DNA from: Pigoraptor vietnamica
Taxonomy: Eukaryota; Opisthokonta; Filasterea
Length of the DNA: 15,878 bases
Assembly (NCBI GenBank): GCA_943704525.1
Contig: CALSCQ010000576.1
Location: 1-15,878 of the forward strand
Reading direction: 5' to 3'
The notes under the pieces: model-generated
Databases searched by the model: none
Seen by the model: only the letters and a program-made list of their open reading frames with translations
What the model was told of the DNA's origin: nothing
Position numbers and translations under genes: made by a program
In this document: piece by piece, positions 1 through 9,249 of the stretch
How the letters are laid out: each line of letters opens with the position of its first letter
Numbering within the stretch: position 1 is the first letter of the stretch

Positions 1-22
1 GGGGGGGAGGGGGGGGGGAGGG
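1..22. repeat. G-tract (C-tract on the gene strand) at the left edge
   Basis: The window opens with runs of G broken by single A. On the sense strand of the minus gene this is a C-rich tract inside intron 22, a plausible polypyrimidine tract just before the next exon. Confidence 0.7.
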
Positions 23-60
23 TGAGCATACGGGCACGTGCTTGCGCGGCATGGCCGAAG

Positions 61-62
<2 letters not shown>

Positions 63-94
<32 letters not shown>
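63..94. repeat. (CGCA)8 microsatellite in the last visible intron of the minus gene
   Basis: Eight perfect CGCA units directly beyond the donor at 100-99 of the minus-strand gene. Confidence 0.9.
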
Positions 95-95
<1 letters not shown>

Positions 96-100
96 CGCAC

Positions 101-456
101 CTGTGAGCTTGAGCACCCAGCGATTGTCGATGAGGCAGTTCGAGCTCTTGAGGCGGCCGTGCGACTTGATCTCGCTCCTATGCAAAAACTCCATTCCGTT
201 CGCAATATCACGTGCCAGCGAGTACTTGAAGGCCCAGTCGAGGGGAAGGTCGGGGTTGCTGAGCACGTCGGCCAGCGAGCCCTTCCCGGCGTACTCCGTG
301 AGAATGCACACGTTGGGCGGGTCGATGCAAGCGCCGATAAAGTCAATGACGTTCGTGTGACGCGTGTTGCGCATGAGGCGCATTTCCTTGCGGAGTTCGA
401 CGGAGAGGTCCACGTGGACCTTGCGAATGCCCTTGATCGCCACGCGGAGGCCGTTG
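101..456 (-). other. Kinase homology domain, N-terminal half (pseudokinase, minus gene)
   Basis: Exon 22, residues 1577-1695. The ATP-anchoring Lys is present (VAIK, K1585). There is a GACIDPPNVCILTEY segment typical of membrane guanylate cyclases, then GSLADVL and an LDWAFKYSLARDIANGMEFLH helix region. The catalytic loop is HGRLKSSN (1676-1683): the canonical HRD has become HGR, so the catalytic Asp is missing. HG-x-LKSSN is the family signature of receptor guanylate cyclase kinase homology domains, which bind ATP and regulate the cyclase instead of phosphorylating. The rest lies beyond the left edge. Confidence 0.85.
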
Positions 457-1136
457 CTGAGAAGGGGGAAGGGGAGGAGGGAAGGAGGGTCAGCAAAGCC
501 TCCGTGTGTCGGGTTACGACCGCTGCTAATGGCTAGTGTAAACTTGACGAAGCAGAGCACGTGACAGACGGAGAGATACCCACTACATGCCGACTTCGGT
601 GAAGATCTGTCCACCGCCCATGCTGCCCGTCGAGGGGCGTCCGGACACGACGCTGGCGCGGGCACGGCGCGTGAGGCTCGAGTGGCTCTGCTTGCTGCGC
701 ACGCTGCCCTTGCTCGAGCTCATGTTGCGCCGGCTTCCCATGGCTGAAGGGGAGAGAGGAGGGGGGAGGGAGGGAAGAGGGTCAGTGCGCGCCACTCTCT
801 GCAGAATGAGCAATGAGAGGGGCGACTGTCCCAACGCACGCGAGGGGCGCGAGTGCTGTGCAACTGCGCAATGAATGAGAGGAGATGACCGTCCAAGCAC
901 ACAAGGGGCGCATGTCGCACGCACCGTTCTTGAGGCCGACTTGGACCTGCGAAAAGTCGATCTTCCAGTCGAGATTGGCGAGCTCCGCCTGCTCCTTCTG
1001 GCGGCGGAGGTACCAGCGGAGGAAGAAGCCGAGGGCGACGAGTCCGGTCACGGAGCAGACGACCGCGGGGACGAGGATGACATACATCGGCGTTTTCTCT
1101 GTAAACCGCAAATGTCAGCTTTTGCCAAAGTCCTCG

Positions 1137-1170
<34 letters not shown>

Positions 1171-4100
1171 GCGTGTGTATGTGCGTGCGTGCGCGCGTTT
1201 GTGCGGTGTGTGGGTGTGCACTCACTTGACGAGCACTTCAGGCCCTCGTAGTCCGACTTGCACGTGCAGCGCCCATCCGAAGAGCACGTGTACGCCGTGG
1301 TCGACGTGCCAGTGGCGTTGTTGTAGATGCCGCCGGGGATCAGCGTCGACTGCAAGGTGCCCGAGGGATCGCACGAGCACGCTGCACGTCCGAGCATTAG
1401 CGCAGGAAGCAAACAAGACGGCGGAACGCGCACGCGGTGCGTGTGGTTAACACGTACGCATAGATGTGTGTGCTGGCTACACGTTGCAAACACTCACTCT
1501 GGTCGCACGTGGCGCCGTAATAGCCATCGAAGCACGAGCACTGGTGCGAGCCGGGGCCATACATCTCGTTTGCCTTGGCCTTGCACACGCCGCCGTTCGC
1601 ATTGCACACGCCGTTGCCGTAGGGCGCTTGGCAGAGGGCTGTGAGCGAGCGCGTGGGTGGAGGTTAGAGGGGACTAGTTGTGAAAGAGGAAGCAGACGCA
1701 TCCCCGCAAGAGCAGGCTCAGAGGGTGAGTGGAAGGAAGCGCCTTTACAACGTACGCACCGATATTGCAGCCGGCGCCGGCCCAGCCGTCGAAGCACGAG
1801 CACGTGTCTGGCGCAATGCACGTGCCCTTCACGCACGAGGGATTGCAAATCGCTGCGTGGACAAATGGCATAACAGTCAGCTTGCGCGCAGACGAAGGGA
1901 GGTGTGCACATGCACATGCGCGTGCGACACATCGAGAGCGCGCAACACCCACGGATGCTGCAGTCGTAGCCGCCGTAGCCCTTCTCCAGCGCATTGTTCG
2001 GCTTGGTGCGGCAGTCGCACGTGCCCTCCGAAACGCACACGCCAAAGTTGAAGTCGTTGTTGGGGTTGACCTCGCGGCACACCTTCAGCGACGAGGCCAG
2101 TGCCCGGCACGACGTCGACAAAAACTGCAAAGAATCGATGGCGTGAGCGAATATTCGAAATGCACTGTAGGGGAATGCGCCACCCGCACAGGCTGCTATA
2201 ACGCAAAGGGAGGGAATTAAGAGCACATGCGCACACGCACCTGGCTGCCGTCGAGTCCGCAGGCGACAAAGTAAGGGCGGTAGCGATTGGTGGGCGCAAA
2301 GAGCTGCGGGCCGAGGATGGCCTGGCACCCGGCCGTGCGAAGCTTCTGCGTAACCGTTGCCGCGTCTGCATGCGAGCACCGTCAGACATGCGAAGGTGCG
2401 CACGCGCGCAAGCAACCGCAACCAAACACATAGCGTTCAGTACTCACCTGCGCCGCACGCCGCAACGACGGGGACGTAGGGGAGGACCTGTGCCTGGCAT
2501 GCAGGAGTCGGGGAGCATTCGGGACGCGGCGTTGCGCCCGAGCACAGGCCGCCTGCGTTGATGGACAAGCGCGCGGCTCAGCGCACGTCCACAAGCGAGG
2601 AAGCACGCGGGTTCAATGCACAAGAGAGACGAGTGAAAGGCAGTGCAAACGCACCGGCATTCGCGGTGATGAGCGCGAGGCAATTCGAGCCAATCGCCGT
2701 CTGCGACAGATAGCTGCAAATGCAAACACACACGCGCAGTGAGCGAGGGCTCGGCAAAAAGGTTGCAGAGTATGCAGCAATCGTGTGATTAAAAGCGCGT
2801 GAATGAATGAGACGACGCAAGCAAAGCGGCACCCACGTCGTCTGCAGGTAGTTCTGGCACTGCGCTGTGCCCGAGCTCGACGCGAGTGGGCCGCAGTTGG
2901 TGATCAGCGGATCGCTCGACACGCTGCGCGAAATGGGCATTCGAATTAGGGCAGCGCACACGGTCGCACAACAGCGGCGCACAAATCGGCGGATTCACGC
3001 ACCGAGGGTGCAGCTTCGCCTGGCAGTTCGCGCTCGCAAGGCCTGTGGGCGCGGCAGCAAAAGTCACGTCGACGCCGCAGTCAGCGACAACGGCCGGCGG
3101 GAACGTCGCGGCGTAGCAGGCGGGGGTGAAGATGCAACGCGGGTCGGCGGGGTTCGCCGTGCACGTGCCGTTGCTCGACGACGTGATGAGCACAGAGCAC
3201 GCGAGGTACGTCGGCGTCTTCGTCGAGGCGTACGCGACGCAGTTGGCGGCGTGCGGGTCCGGATTGCAGAGGGCGTTGGCCGTCGCGTCGCCCGCTGTCA
3301 TGAGCGCCGAGATGGTGGGCGGCACCTGGTTCGTGATGTTCTGCTGGACGTTCGCTGCAAATTCCGTCGACAGCTGCGCCATGAGCGCGCCCGTGTACAG
3401 CGTCGTGACGCGCGCCGTGACCAGTGCGGTGATTTGGGCGTTGATGCCGTTCGTGAGCGACGAGGCGAACGAGGCCATGGTCATGTTCGTGATTGTCTCC
3501 AGAATGCCCGCGGGGACGTTCGTGTAGGCCATGTAGAAGGCGCAGTTGAGCGACGGGAGGTAGGGGCGCGTGTCCGTGCGCAGGCCGCCGCCGCAGCCCT
3601 GGGAGCAGTTGTCTGCGGGGGAGGTTTTTTTTTTTTGCGATGAGAACAAGACATTCGCAAAGCAGCACATCGCAAGCGCAGGCATTTGGGTCATTTTAGA
3701 TGGCCGTTATCAGCAGGGACGGGGTGGGCGGCACTCACGTGACATCATCGTGACGTCCGAAGGGAAGAGGACGGCGCCAGTGGCCGGGTTCGCCGACACG
3801 TACGTGCGCGTGACCTTGGGCACGTTGCGCGGGAATGCCTCCGGAATGCCGAACGGGATCTCGACGAGCGGCTGGTCCTTGTCGTTCATGATCAGCCCGG
3901 CGAGGATCCGGTAGTTGTCTGTCACGTGGGGCGGGTTCGGCTGGCCCGTCTCGAGCGTGTAGCGCGAGTCCACGTTAATGACTGCCGCCGTATAACCGAC
4001 GCGGTCGCCGTTCGCGTCCAGCTTGATAGTGCCCGTAAGGCCTTCGATTTGGGTCTGCGGGGCGTGTTGAGTCAGCGCACGACAACTAAACATCCACACA

Positions 4101-7100
4101 TGCATACACGGACACACGCATATATGCAAGAGGGACAGCACCCAATCTCTGGAGAGAGTGCGAGGAACAAACGACCCACCGAGCGAATGGCAGCGTTGAT
4201 GCTGGGGCCGGTGATCGTCTGGTTGTTGTTGATCATCGTGGTCAGCGCCGTCGCGAGCAGAATGACCGCATCGTACGACAGCCCAAGATAGGAAATGACC
4301 GACGCCGTCGGGAAGTTGATCTCGCCCACGCTCAGCAGGGGGTCCTCCACGATAAACTTGGTCACCATCGTCGCCCAACGCGGGTCGCTGTAAGGGGAGC
4401 CGTACTGCTGCAACAGAAAGCGCATGCCAAGCACCGCCTCCGTGCAGTACGGGCGGACCTTGCACCACCCGTCCTCGGGCCACTGGTTCGCAAAGGGGAA
4501 GGTGCCGCCGACGACCGTCCCCGTGATCCACTGCACGCCGTGGAGGCCGCTCACTTCGTACTGGTAGGCGTTCTTGTAGAGGTTGTACTGCGCCGATTCC
4601 TGGATGAGGGTGTAGATGATCTGCGCGGACGGACGCGTGTGAGCAAGGTCGAGAAAACGGCGGTGCCACGCAGACGCAGGCATATACATAGTCCACCCAC
4701 ACACGCTTAGCACACAGAAGCCGCACACAACACCAGCACACACACAGCGCCGAACACCGCATGCATTCCGGGGCTGCAGACCTTGATGTTGGCGCTCTTG
4801 ATCTTCGTGAGATACTCCTTGAGGTCAATGCGGTCCACCGTGTTCGGGATGGTCACCGACTGCGCCACGCGCACGCCAAGGTCACGTGCGTACTTCTTGA
4901 ACGCCTGCGAGCACGGGAAGGCGGTGCTCTCGATGATGCCCTGCGGTCGGATGGAAGTTGGCGGGCGTCAGCGGCAGGCAAAACGCAATGGATGGAAGAA
5001 ACGGACGATGGCGAATGCAGAGGACACAGACAACCAAGAGACCTCAGTTCGTGGCAGTCATAAGGGTTGGAACCCCCATCGACTCTACAGACGAAGGTGA
5101 TACAATGCAGAGGGAGTAATGGCGTGCGCACACAAGTGGCGGTGAGTGCGTGCGAGGGGCCCTTGCAGGACAGCGACACCCACGACGTTGCTCCACCCGC
5201 GCGCCGCCATGTACTTGGCAATCGCAATGCCCTCGAGCTCGTCGCTCCGGTAGATGCGGTTGTAGAGGGGGTAGAGGCTCTTGTCGCTAAAGTCCTCCGA
5301 GAAGCCGCCGTACGACAGCTGCGCCACGTTCTGCGTCGCGCACACCTTCGAGAACGGAAGCGCCTCCGAGTCGAGCGCGGGGCCGAGAATGATCTTGAGC
5401 TTGTGCGTCTCGATCATGTCCAGACCAACCTGCCGACAAACAAGGGCTTAATATTAGGGTGTGTCTGCGTGTGCCGTAGCGTGAATGGGAGCGAGGAAGA
5501 GTGCCGCACAAGAATGTTCTTGTGCCGGGCGCATCGTAGCTTAATAACAACCCTGTCGTGCCCTCGCACATGCACTGGGTGCCAAGTGTCACGCACAAGT
5601 CACGTGCGCGCACCTTCATGCCCGTGACAGAGTCCGACTGCGAGTCGCCATAGCGAATGTTGAAGTTGTTGCGGCGCGTGGGCAGCACGTTCGGGAACTG
5701 GTTCGCAAGGAGGTCGCTCACGGCCACGCGCGCGGTCGTCTGGAGGGTGCCGCCAATCCAGTACCAAATGCCCGTGACGGGCGAGATGAAGCCGACGTCA
5801 ATGTCGTCTGCGCGTGCGTGCGTGCGTTGGTGAGCATAAAGGGACAAAGAGGAGCGGAATATTCGCTGCGTGAACGACGAAAGTAAAACTCTTTGTGCCG
5901 CCCGAACGGGCTTTCTTCCCACGCAGAAATAGGAGGTCACGCGACACTCACTGACGACGTCGAATGGCTTGAGCTGCACCGTGAACGTCAGGCCCGAGAT
6001 GCGGCTGGTCGCGCTCAGCGTGACTACCTTCGCCGTTCCCGTCTCACACACGGAACTCGTGAACATGACAATCTGCGCGGAGAAGGCGTGCATCAGTGCG
6101 TGCGTGCGTGCGTACGTGCGTGTCAGTCGGACTTCCCGTCCTGCCTATCATTACGCAACGTACAGCAAGCGGCCATCGCCACCCTTCCACAACACCCACC
6201 CCTTTCTGCGCCCTGATGACCTTGTCCGTGATGCAGCCGCCGCCGTTCAGCGTTACACTCACGTCAAGTGAGGCGTCGGGGCCGGACGTGATGACGTCAC
6301 CGCCGCTGCCGACAATCGAGATTTTCGGGAGAATGTCGAACTGGAAGTTGGCGTGGAGCGGCCGCGACATGTCCGTGTCCGTCGTGGGATCGATTACCAT
6401 GGCAGTCGCCGTGGGCTCTGCGCGAAAGGGTGCGGAGATGGGTTGAGGAGGCGGAACTCTTCATACAAGTAAGAGCGGATGTGAAGTGTATGTGTGCGTG
6501 TGTGTGTGTGTAAGTGAGTGCGTGCATGCGTGCGTGCGTGAGACGCTCACTCTGTACGTTGAAGAACGGCGTGAGTAAGATGGATTCGGGGTTGATGGTC
6601 GTGTTGTACTCGAGCGGAAGGCGCGTGTACGGCGGATAAAACTTGGTCGCAGTAAAGTTGAGCTGGAGCCCGTCGTAAACGTCCAGAATGCGAACGCCGC
6701 TGAACGTCGCCACGCCCGCAACCGCCTGCTTACGAATGACAAGGTCCTGGTCCGGCGTAACAAACACGCCGGGGCCCGAGATCTGCACCGCCGACGACGT
6801 GAGCTTGAGGTTGGCATCGTACCCCTTGAGGGCCGTGGCGTTGATGGCGCGGGGAATGGTGAGCGCAATGTTCGCGGAGGCGTCGAGGCCGTCCGTCAGG
6901 CGCATGAGGTTGTTGTTGTCATCGTAGCAGAGTATCTCAATCTGGATGTCGGGAATGGGCTCGTTCGCGCGCACCGTGTTGAGCACGGACGGATTCACCA
7001 TGCGAATCTTCACGACTTGGCCTGAGGCGAGATGGCGAAACGGCAGCCGCAGGGCACGTGTGAGTGAGTGACACAGTGGTTGTACTTACAGGGCAGTCGC

Positions 7101-7927
7101 ACAGGGCGGTATACAACATTCGAGGGGAAGCTTGCGTGCACGGCAAACTCACGCGTCGCCCGCATCGTGTTTGTCTTGGCAGCCGCAATGGAGCTGTCGC
7201 CGGGCACCTCAAACACGACACGGCGGAACCACTGGTTCGGATCGGCGCCAAACACCGTCGGCGTGTTGTGCGCGAGGTACTTGAAGTTCGCAACGCCCGC
7301 GGACGCCGTAGCATACACGCGCTTGTCCGTGTTGCAGATCATGGCGGGGACGGGGAAGCGAATCGTCGTGTTCGGCTCAATGTTCGTGAAGCTGCACAGC
7401 TGGCCGTTGTACAGGTCCGAGTAGGACGTGTTCCCAATCTCAGAGCGCGCCGTAATCACATACGGCCTGCCGGTGACGGGGCTGTTGCCCCTGTACGTCG
7501 TTCCGTTCGCGTACGCCACGCGGACTTTCGTGCTGCGGAGTTGGAAGGTCACTGCGGGCACGTTATAGGCGGCAACGAGCTGCTGGAGTTGGCCGGCGAG
7601 CGCAATGTTCGCCGGAACACCCGATCCAATCAGCGCCGTGATCTGCGCGCTTGTGGTCGTCAAGTCCGGCGGCGAGTACGAGGGGTCCACGATTAGCTGC
7701 GTGGGAGCTGCACGCATGCAAATCGGAGGCGTGAGTGAAGCGAGACTCCAATGCCTTTCTCACCGACCCTTCGGTACCCAAGTCCAAGAACATCGCCCAC
7801 ATACACGCAACAACGAACTTGCACACTCAGCCGCACACTGCCATGCACGACAGCGACACCGACCCTGCGCACACACGACGGCCGCAACGAGAAGCACCGA
7901 TGCCACGAGCCGTACTAAGTGCGCCAT
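101..7927 (-). CDS. Receptor guanylate cyclase-like membrane receptor (3' end outside window)
   Basis: Spliced gene read leftward from ATG at 7927; 22 exons, 1695 codons visible, incomplete at the left edge. Exons: 7864-7927, 7090-7707, 6551-7021, 6200-6417, 5952-6072, 5614-5807, 5184-5429, 4782-4940, 4180-4620, 3739-4054, 3003-3612, 2837-2923, 2655-2713, 2448-2552, 2241-2365, 1953-2124, 1760-1852, 1498-1638, 1226-1381, 925-1098, 584-743, 101-456. Every join keeps phase and every acceptor is CAG. Order of parts: leader (1-21), Ig-like repeats (22-497), ANF-type ligand-binding domain (498-950), Cys-rich tandem modules (950-1300), EGF-like modules (1295-1465), one membrane helix (about 1472-1492), Ser/Arg-rich juxtamembrane segment, start of a kinase homology domain (1577-1695). 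The HGRLKSSN loop and a GACIDPPNVCILTEY-type stretch match animal receptor guanylate cyclases. A cyclase domain is expected next but not seen. The start is chosen because it puts a hydrophobic leader at the N-terminus, as in the paralog. Confidence 0.85.
584..743 (-). other. Ser/Arg-rich pre-kinase segment (minus gene)
   Basis: Exon 21, residues about 1524-1577. It starts AMGSRRNMSSSKGS and stays rich in Ser, Arg and Lys, ending GQIFTEVGMY. In animal natriuretic-peptide receptor cyclases the same place carries a GSR-x-S/T cluster whose phosphorylation is needed for activity; position and composition match, but phosphorylation here is inferred. The exon ends in phase 2 after TA, so the following GT would read as a TAG stop if the intron were retained. 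Confidence 0.7.
925..1098 (-). other. Transmembrane helix and conserved juxtamembrane block (minus gene)
   Basis: Exon 20. After KKTPMY comes a hydrophobic run of about 21 residues (VILVPAVVCSVTGLVALGFF), then the positive-inside segment RWYLRRQKEQAELANLDW. The RWYLRRQKE-x-AELAN-x-DW block is the longest near-identical stretch shared with the plus-strand protein, which suggests that coupling across the membrane is under strong constraint. It fixes the topology: N-terminal part outside, C-terminal part in the cytoplasm. Confidence 0.88.
1137..1198. repeat. (GT)n microsatellite, minus-gene intron 19
   Basis: Perfect GT repeat to about 1164, then degenerate GTGCGT units. Read on the gene strand it is an (AC)n tract lying between the donor at 1225 and the acceptor at 1099. 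Confidence 0.9.
1226..2070 (-). other. EGF-like modules (minus gene)
   Basis: About four units in exons 16-19. Exon 17 is a clean example: C-x3-C-x4-C-x5-C-x-C-x8-C (ICNPSCVKGTC, then DTCSCFDGWAGAGC). Exon 18 has a longer insert with HQCSCFDGYYGATC; exon 19 closes with GRCTCKSDYEGLKC. The introns before and after exons 17, 18 and 19 are all phase 1, giving one module per exon. The units sit between the Cys-rich modules and the membrane helix. Confidence 0.8.
1960..3612 (-). other. Cysteine-rich region with two tandem ten-cysteine modules (minus gene)
   Basis: Exons 11-16. It begins with a C-x3-C pair (NCSQGC), then an Ala/Thr/Asn-rich, probably helical stretch, then module A (about 3241 down to 2860) and module B (exon 12 end to exon 16). 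From the second cysteine, both show C-x11-C-x8-C-x5-C-x12/13-C-x15/17-C-x16/21-C-x11-C; recurrent residues are TPAC, VVADCG/VVAACG and NCQA/GCQA. I recognise no known family. The stretch lies between the ligand-binding domain and EGF modules and overlaps the first EGF-like unit at its end. Likely a disulfide-stabilised stalk. Confidence 0.65.
3625..3636. repeat. Poly-T (poly-A on the gene strand), minus-gene intron 10
   Basis: Twelve T just upstream, in gene sense, of the exon 11 acceptor. Only a short C-rich stretch separates the A-run from the CAG. Confidence 0.8.
3739..5807 (-). other. ANF-receptor / type I periplasmic-binding-like ligand-binding domain (minus gene)
   Basis: Exons 6-10, residues about 498-950. 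It opens with IDVGFISPVTG, continues through KIILGPALDSEA, a LSYGGFSEDFSDKSLYPLYN stretch and EGIAIAKYMAARGWSNV, and closes with TGTIKLDANGDRVGY. This order (GP-turn, serine-rich pocket loop, gatekeeping helix before a GW strand, terminal GTIxxDxNGDR) is characteristic of the PF01094 family, which forms the extracellular domains of natriuretic peptide and other membrane guanylate cyclases, GABA-B and glutamate receptors. Four internal introns, all phase 0. The ligand cannot be told from the sequence. Confidence 0.82.
6097..6122. repeat. (TGCG)n tract, minus-gene intron 4
   Basis: Four-base TGCG repeat with one TACG unit, just upstream of the exon 5 acceptor on the gene strand. Confidence 0.8.
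6491..6540. repeat. GT/GCGT-rich tract, minus-gene intron 3
   Basis: Mixed TG and TGCG repeats filling much of intron 3. Confidence 0.8.
7864..7927 (-). other. Signal peptide exon of the minus-strand receptor
   Basis: Exon 1 encodes 21 residues, MAHLVRL followed by a hydrophobic core ending VVCAQ: a short basic n-region, a Val/Leu/Ala core and a small-residue cleavage region. The first intron follows in phase 1 directly after the leader, as in the plus-strand paralog. Targeting to the secretory pathway is inferred and agrees with the later EGF modules and single membrane helix. Confidence 0.8.
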
Positions 7928-8264
7928 TGTGCCGAGGGGGGCGCGCCCGCCGTACGATCGAGCGTCGCCCAACACAGTACCAAACAAACGAACGGAAGAA
8001 GGGCCAATGCTCCGCTGACGCGAGAAAGGACGTCCCAGCTCACACCCGCTGGCGATGTGGAGCAGCGAGGCGCAAGTAAATCTGTTCGTAATATGATTAC
8101 AAGTCTCACAAATACCAGCAGCATTCAGCGACAGCCCGAGAGAGTCGAGATCGTTGCAGGCGCGCACGATGCACAGCACGCGCGTGTGCCACAAACATGC
8201 AACTCGCGTTCGCACACGGCTACCAATGCTGCGCTTGGGTGGGAAGCGACCGACCCATTCGGCC

Positions 8265-8276
8265 CAAAAATTTTTG
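8265..8276. repeat. 12-bp perfect palindrome at the edge of the AT-rich island
   Basis: CAAAAATTTTTG is self-complementary and marks the point where GC-rich DNA gives way to AT-rich DNA. Function unknown. Confidence 0.4.
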
Positions 8277-8460
8277 AGCGCGTCACCAAGACTGACTCAG
8301 CGTACGCTTCCGTATTTCAGATAAACCCTGGATTTCATCGCCTTGTGATTTCAATTGGCCTATTTGAAGGTGATATTTGATTAAAATAGTCATGAAAAGT
8401 AGAACAATCGAATGGTGCGCCAAGATCATCACCCGGAGCGATAATTTGAGAAAATTCAAA

Positions 8461-8484
8461 TTTCGCCCGATTTTCCGGGCAAAA
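8461..8484. repeat. Small hairpin in the AT-rich island
   Basis: GCCCG (8465-8469) pairs with CGGGC (8476-8480) around a six-base loop, and the flanking TTT and AAA extend the stem past one mismatch. Too small to assign a role. Confidence 0.35.
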
Positions 8485-8720
8485 GTCGAGTGTACCCGTC
8501 GGGGGTGATTCAAGGGGCGGAGCTTGAAAATTGCCCGATTGACAAAAACGATGGCTTTTCCATAGTGAGCAAAAGCTCCACCGACCAGATCTGGGTGTCG
8601 GCATGGAAACGGATTCAATTTTCACACGCTCTACGCCCCTTATGTTTACCAAAAAGAGCCGGGGAAAGGTGTCGACAATGTGAAATTAGGTTCAAAATTT
8701 GCTTTGAATTTCCGTAAAAT

Positions 8721-8736
8721 TTCAAATTAATTTGAA
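8721..8736. repeat. 16-bp perfect palindrome
   Basis: TTCAAATTAATTTGAA is its own reverse complement and sits in the AT-rich island about midway between the two genes. It could be a dimeric factor site, or chance in AT-rich DNA. Confidence 0.5.
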
Positions 8737-9249
8737 TTCATATTTGCGGCACAATTTGCGTGCGACTTGCATTGAAATACGTCTAATTTTATTTTGTATG
8801 AAATGTGTACGGAAATATTTTTATTACCGCACATCTTTGCCTTAGCGACCGAAATATCTACTAAATGCCTCTCCCAATCACCACGGCAACAGGTCCAATC
8901 TCATTCACAATTATAGCGCCGAAATTGTCTATTAGAAATGCCACTATTGAAACGCGTACTTCGTTTCGCACACAACACGGACAGACATCGGTGAGCGTCA
9001 CTGCGCATCATTCCCCTCGACCCTTTGCAGGCGCCAGCGCGCACACGTGTGTGCGGGAGGGCTGTGCTTCGTGGGAGGCCGTGTCACGCAGGTAGAAGCG
9101 ACGAGCGGCTGGTAGTGAGGAAGACTGTTCCTGTTGAGATCGCAAGTCGCGAACACCGTCGGCCGTTTGTCCATTTTTTGTGCCCCTGCTGGCGGACGTT
9201 TCTCTCGGTCTTCATTAGGCGCCGCCTGGCGACCTTCGACGGGGGAAAG

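Larger units (their letters stand above)
5952..7707 (-). other. N-terminal Ig-like (beta-sandwich) repeat region, minus-strand receptor
   Basis: Exons 2-5 (residues about 22-497) encode beta-rich repeats lacking the Cys spacing of classical Ig domains. Recurrent elements are an opening strand of the type VxILD/IxIVG, then a GPD/SP turn, and a closing AGVATFxxVRILD-like strand, as in AGVATFSGVRILDVY in exon 3. This resembles the invasin/bacterial Ig-like fold class, though no family is claimed. The first two repeats coincide with exons 2 and 3 and the third with exons 4-5; the bounding introns are all phase 1. Likely a stalk or adhesive head placed before the ligand-binding domain. Confidence 0.55.
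8280..8960. other. AT-rich island in the intergenic region
   Basis: By eye the base composition drops sharply here, with runs of A and T not found elsewhere in the window. It contains perfect palindromes, repeated TTCAAA/TTTGAA words (8455, 8691, 8703, 8721, 8731) and two copies of GCCCGATT (8465 and 8533). Short open frames in it (8335-8652 minus, 8490-8717 plus) show no recognisable protein. It could be promoter DNA or an old inserted element. Confidence 0.5.
7928..9249. promoter_or_regulatory. Shared divergent intergenic region between the two receptor genes
   Basis: About 1.3 kb separates the two start codons and no supported gene lies in it. It must hold both 5' UTRs and promoters unless the UTRs contain introns further out. 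The edges (7928-8250 and 9000-9249) are GC-rich like the genes; the middle is AT-rich. I saw no convincing TATA box at a fixed distance from either start. A TGACTCA heptamer (AP-1-like) occurs at 8293-8299; its function is unknown. Confidence 0.55.

Noticed and set aside
2867-3643. Plus-strand open frame of 258 codons opposite minus-gene exons 11-12
   Set aside because: Arg/Val/Gly-rich antisense shadow of a GC-rich coding exon with no recognisable features.
5046-5093. tRNA-like T-arm word (GGTTCCAACC) on the minus strand within intron 7
   Set aside because: The stem does not pair fully, the position after TTC is C where a purine is expected, and no A box or acceptor stem could be found.
5040-5095. 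Possible extra exon inside minus-gene intron 7 (an AG acceptor and a short open stretch)
   Set aside because: In the required phase 0 it meets a stop, and the protein joins smoothly without it (RGWSNV to GIIESTAF), matching the paralog's RGWTQI to ALITSVAF.
6290-6300. CRE-like TGACGTCA near 6292
   Set aside because: It lies within a coding exon of the minus gene and is explained by Asp-Val codons.
8335-8717. Overlapping small open frames on both strands in the AT-rich island
   Set aside because: About 75-111 codons each, no recognisable motif, no splice or signal support and unlike the flanking coding composition.
9025-9249. In-frame upstream ATG extending the plus-gene N-terminus by 75 codons
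   Set aside because: It would bury the signal peptide behind an Arg-rich, non-conserved segment. The minus gene also has an open frame upstream (ATG at 8215), equally unlike any protein, so these are chance extensions.
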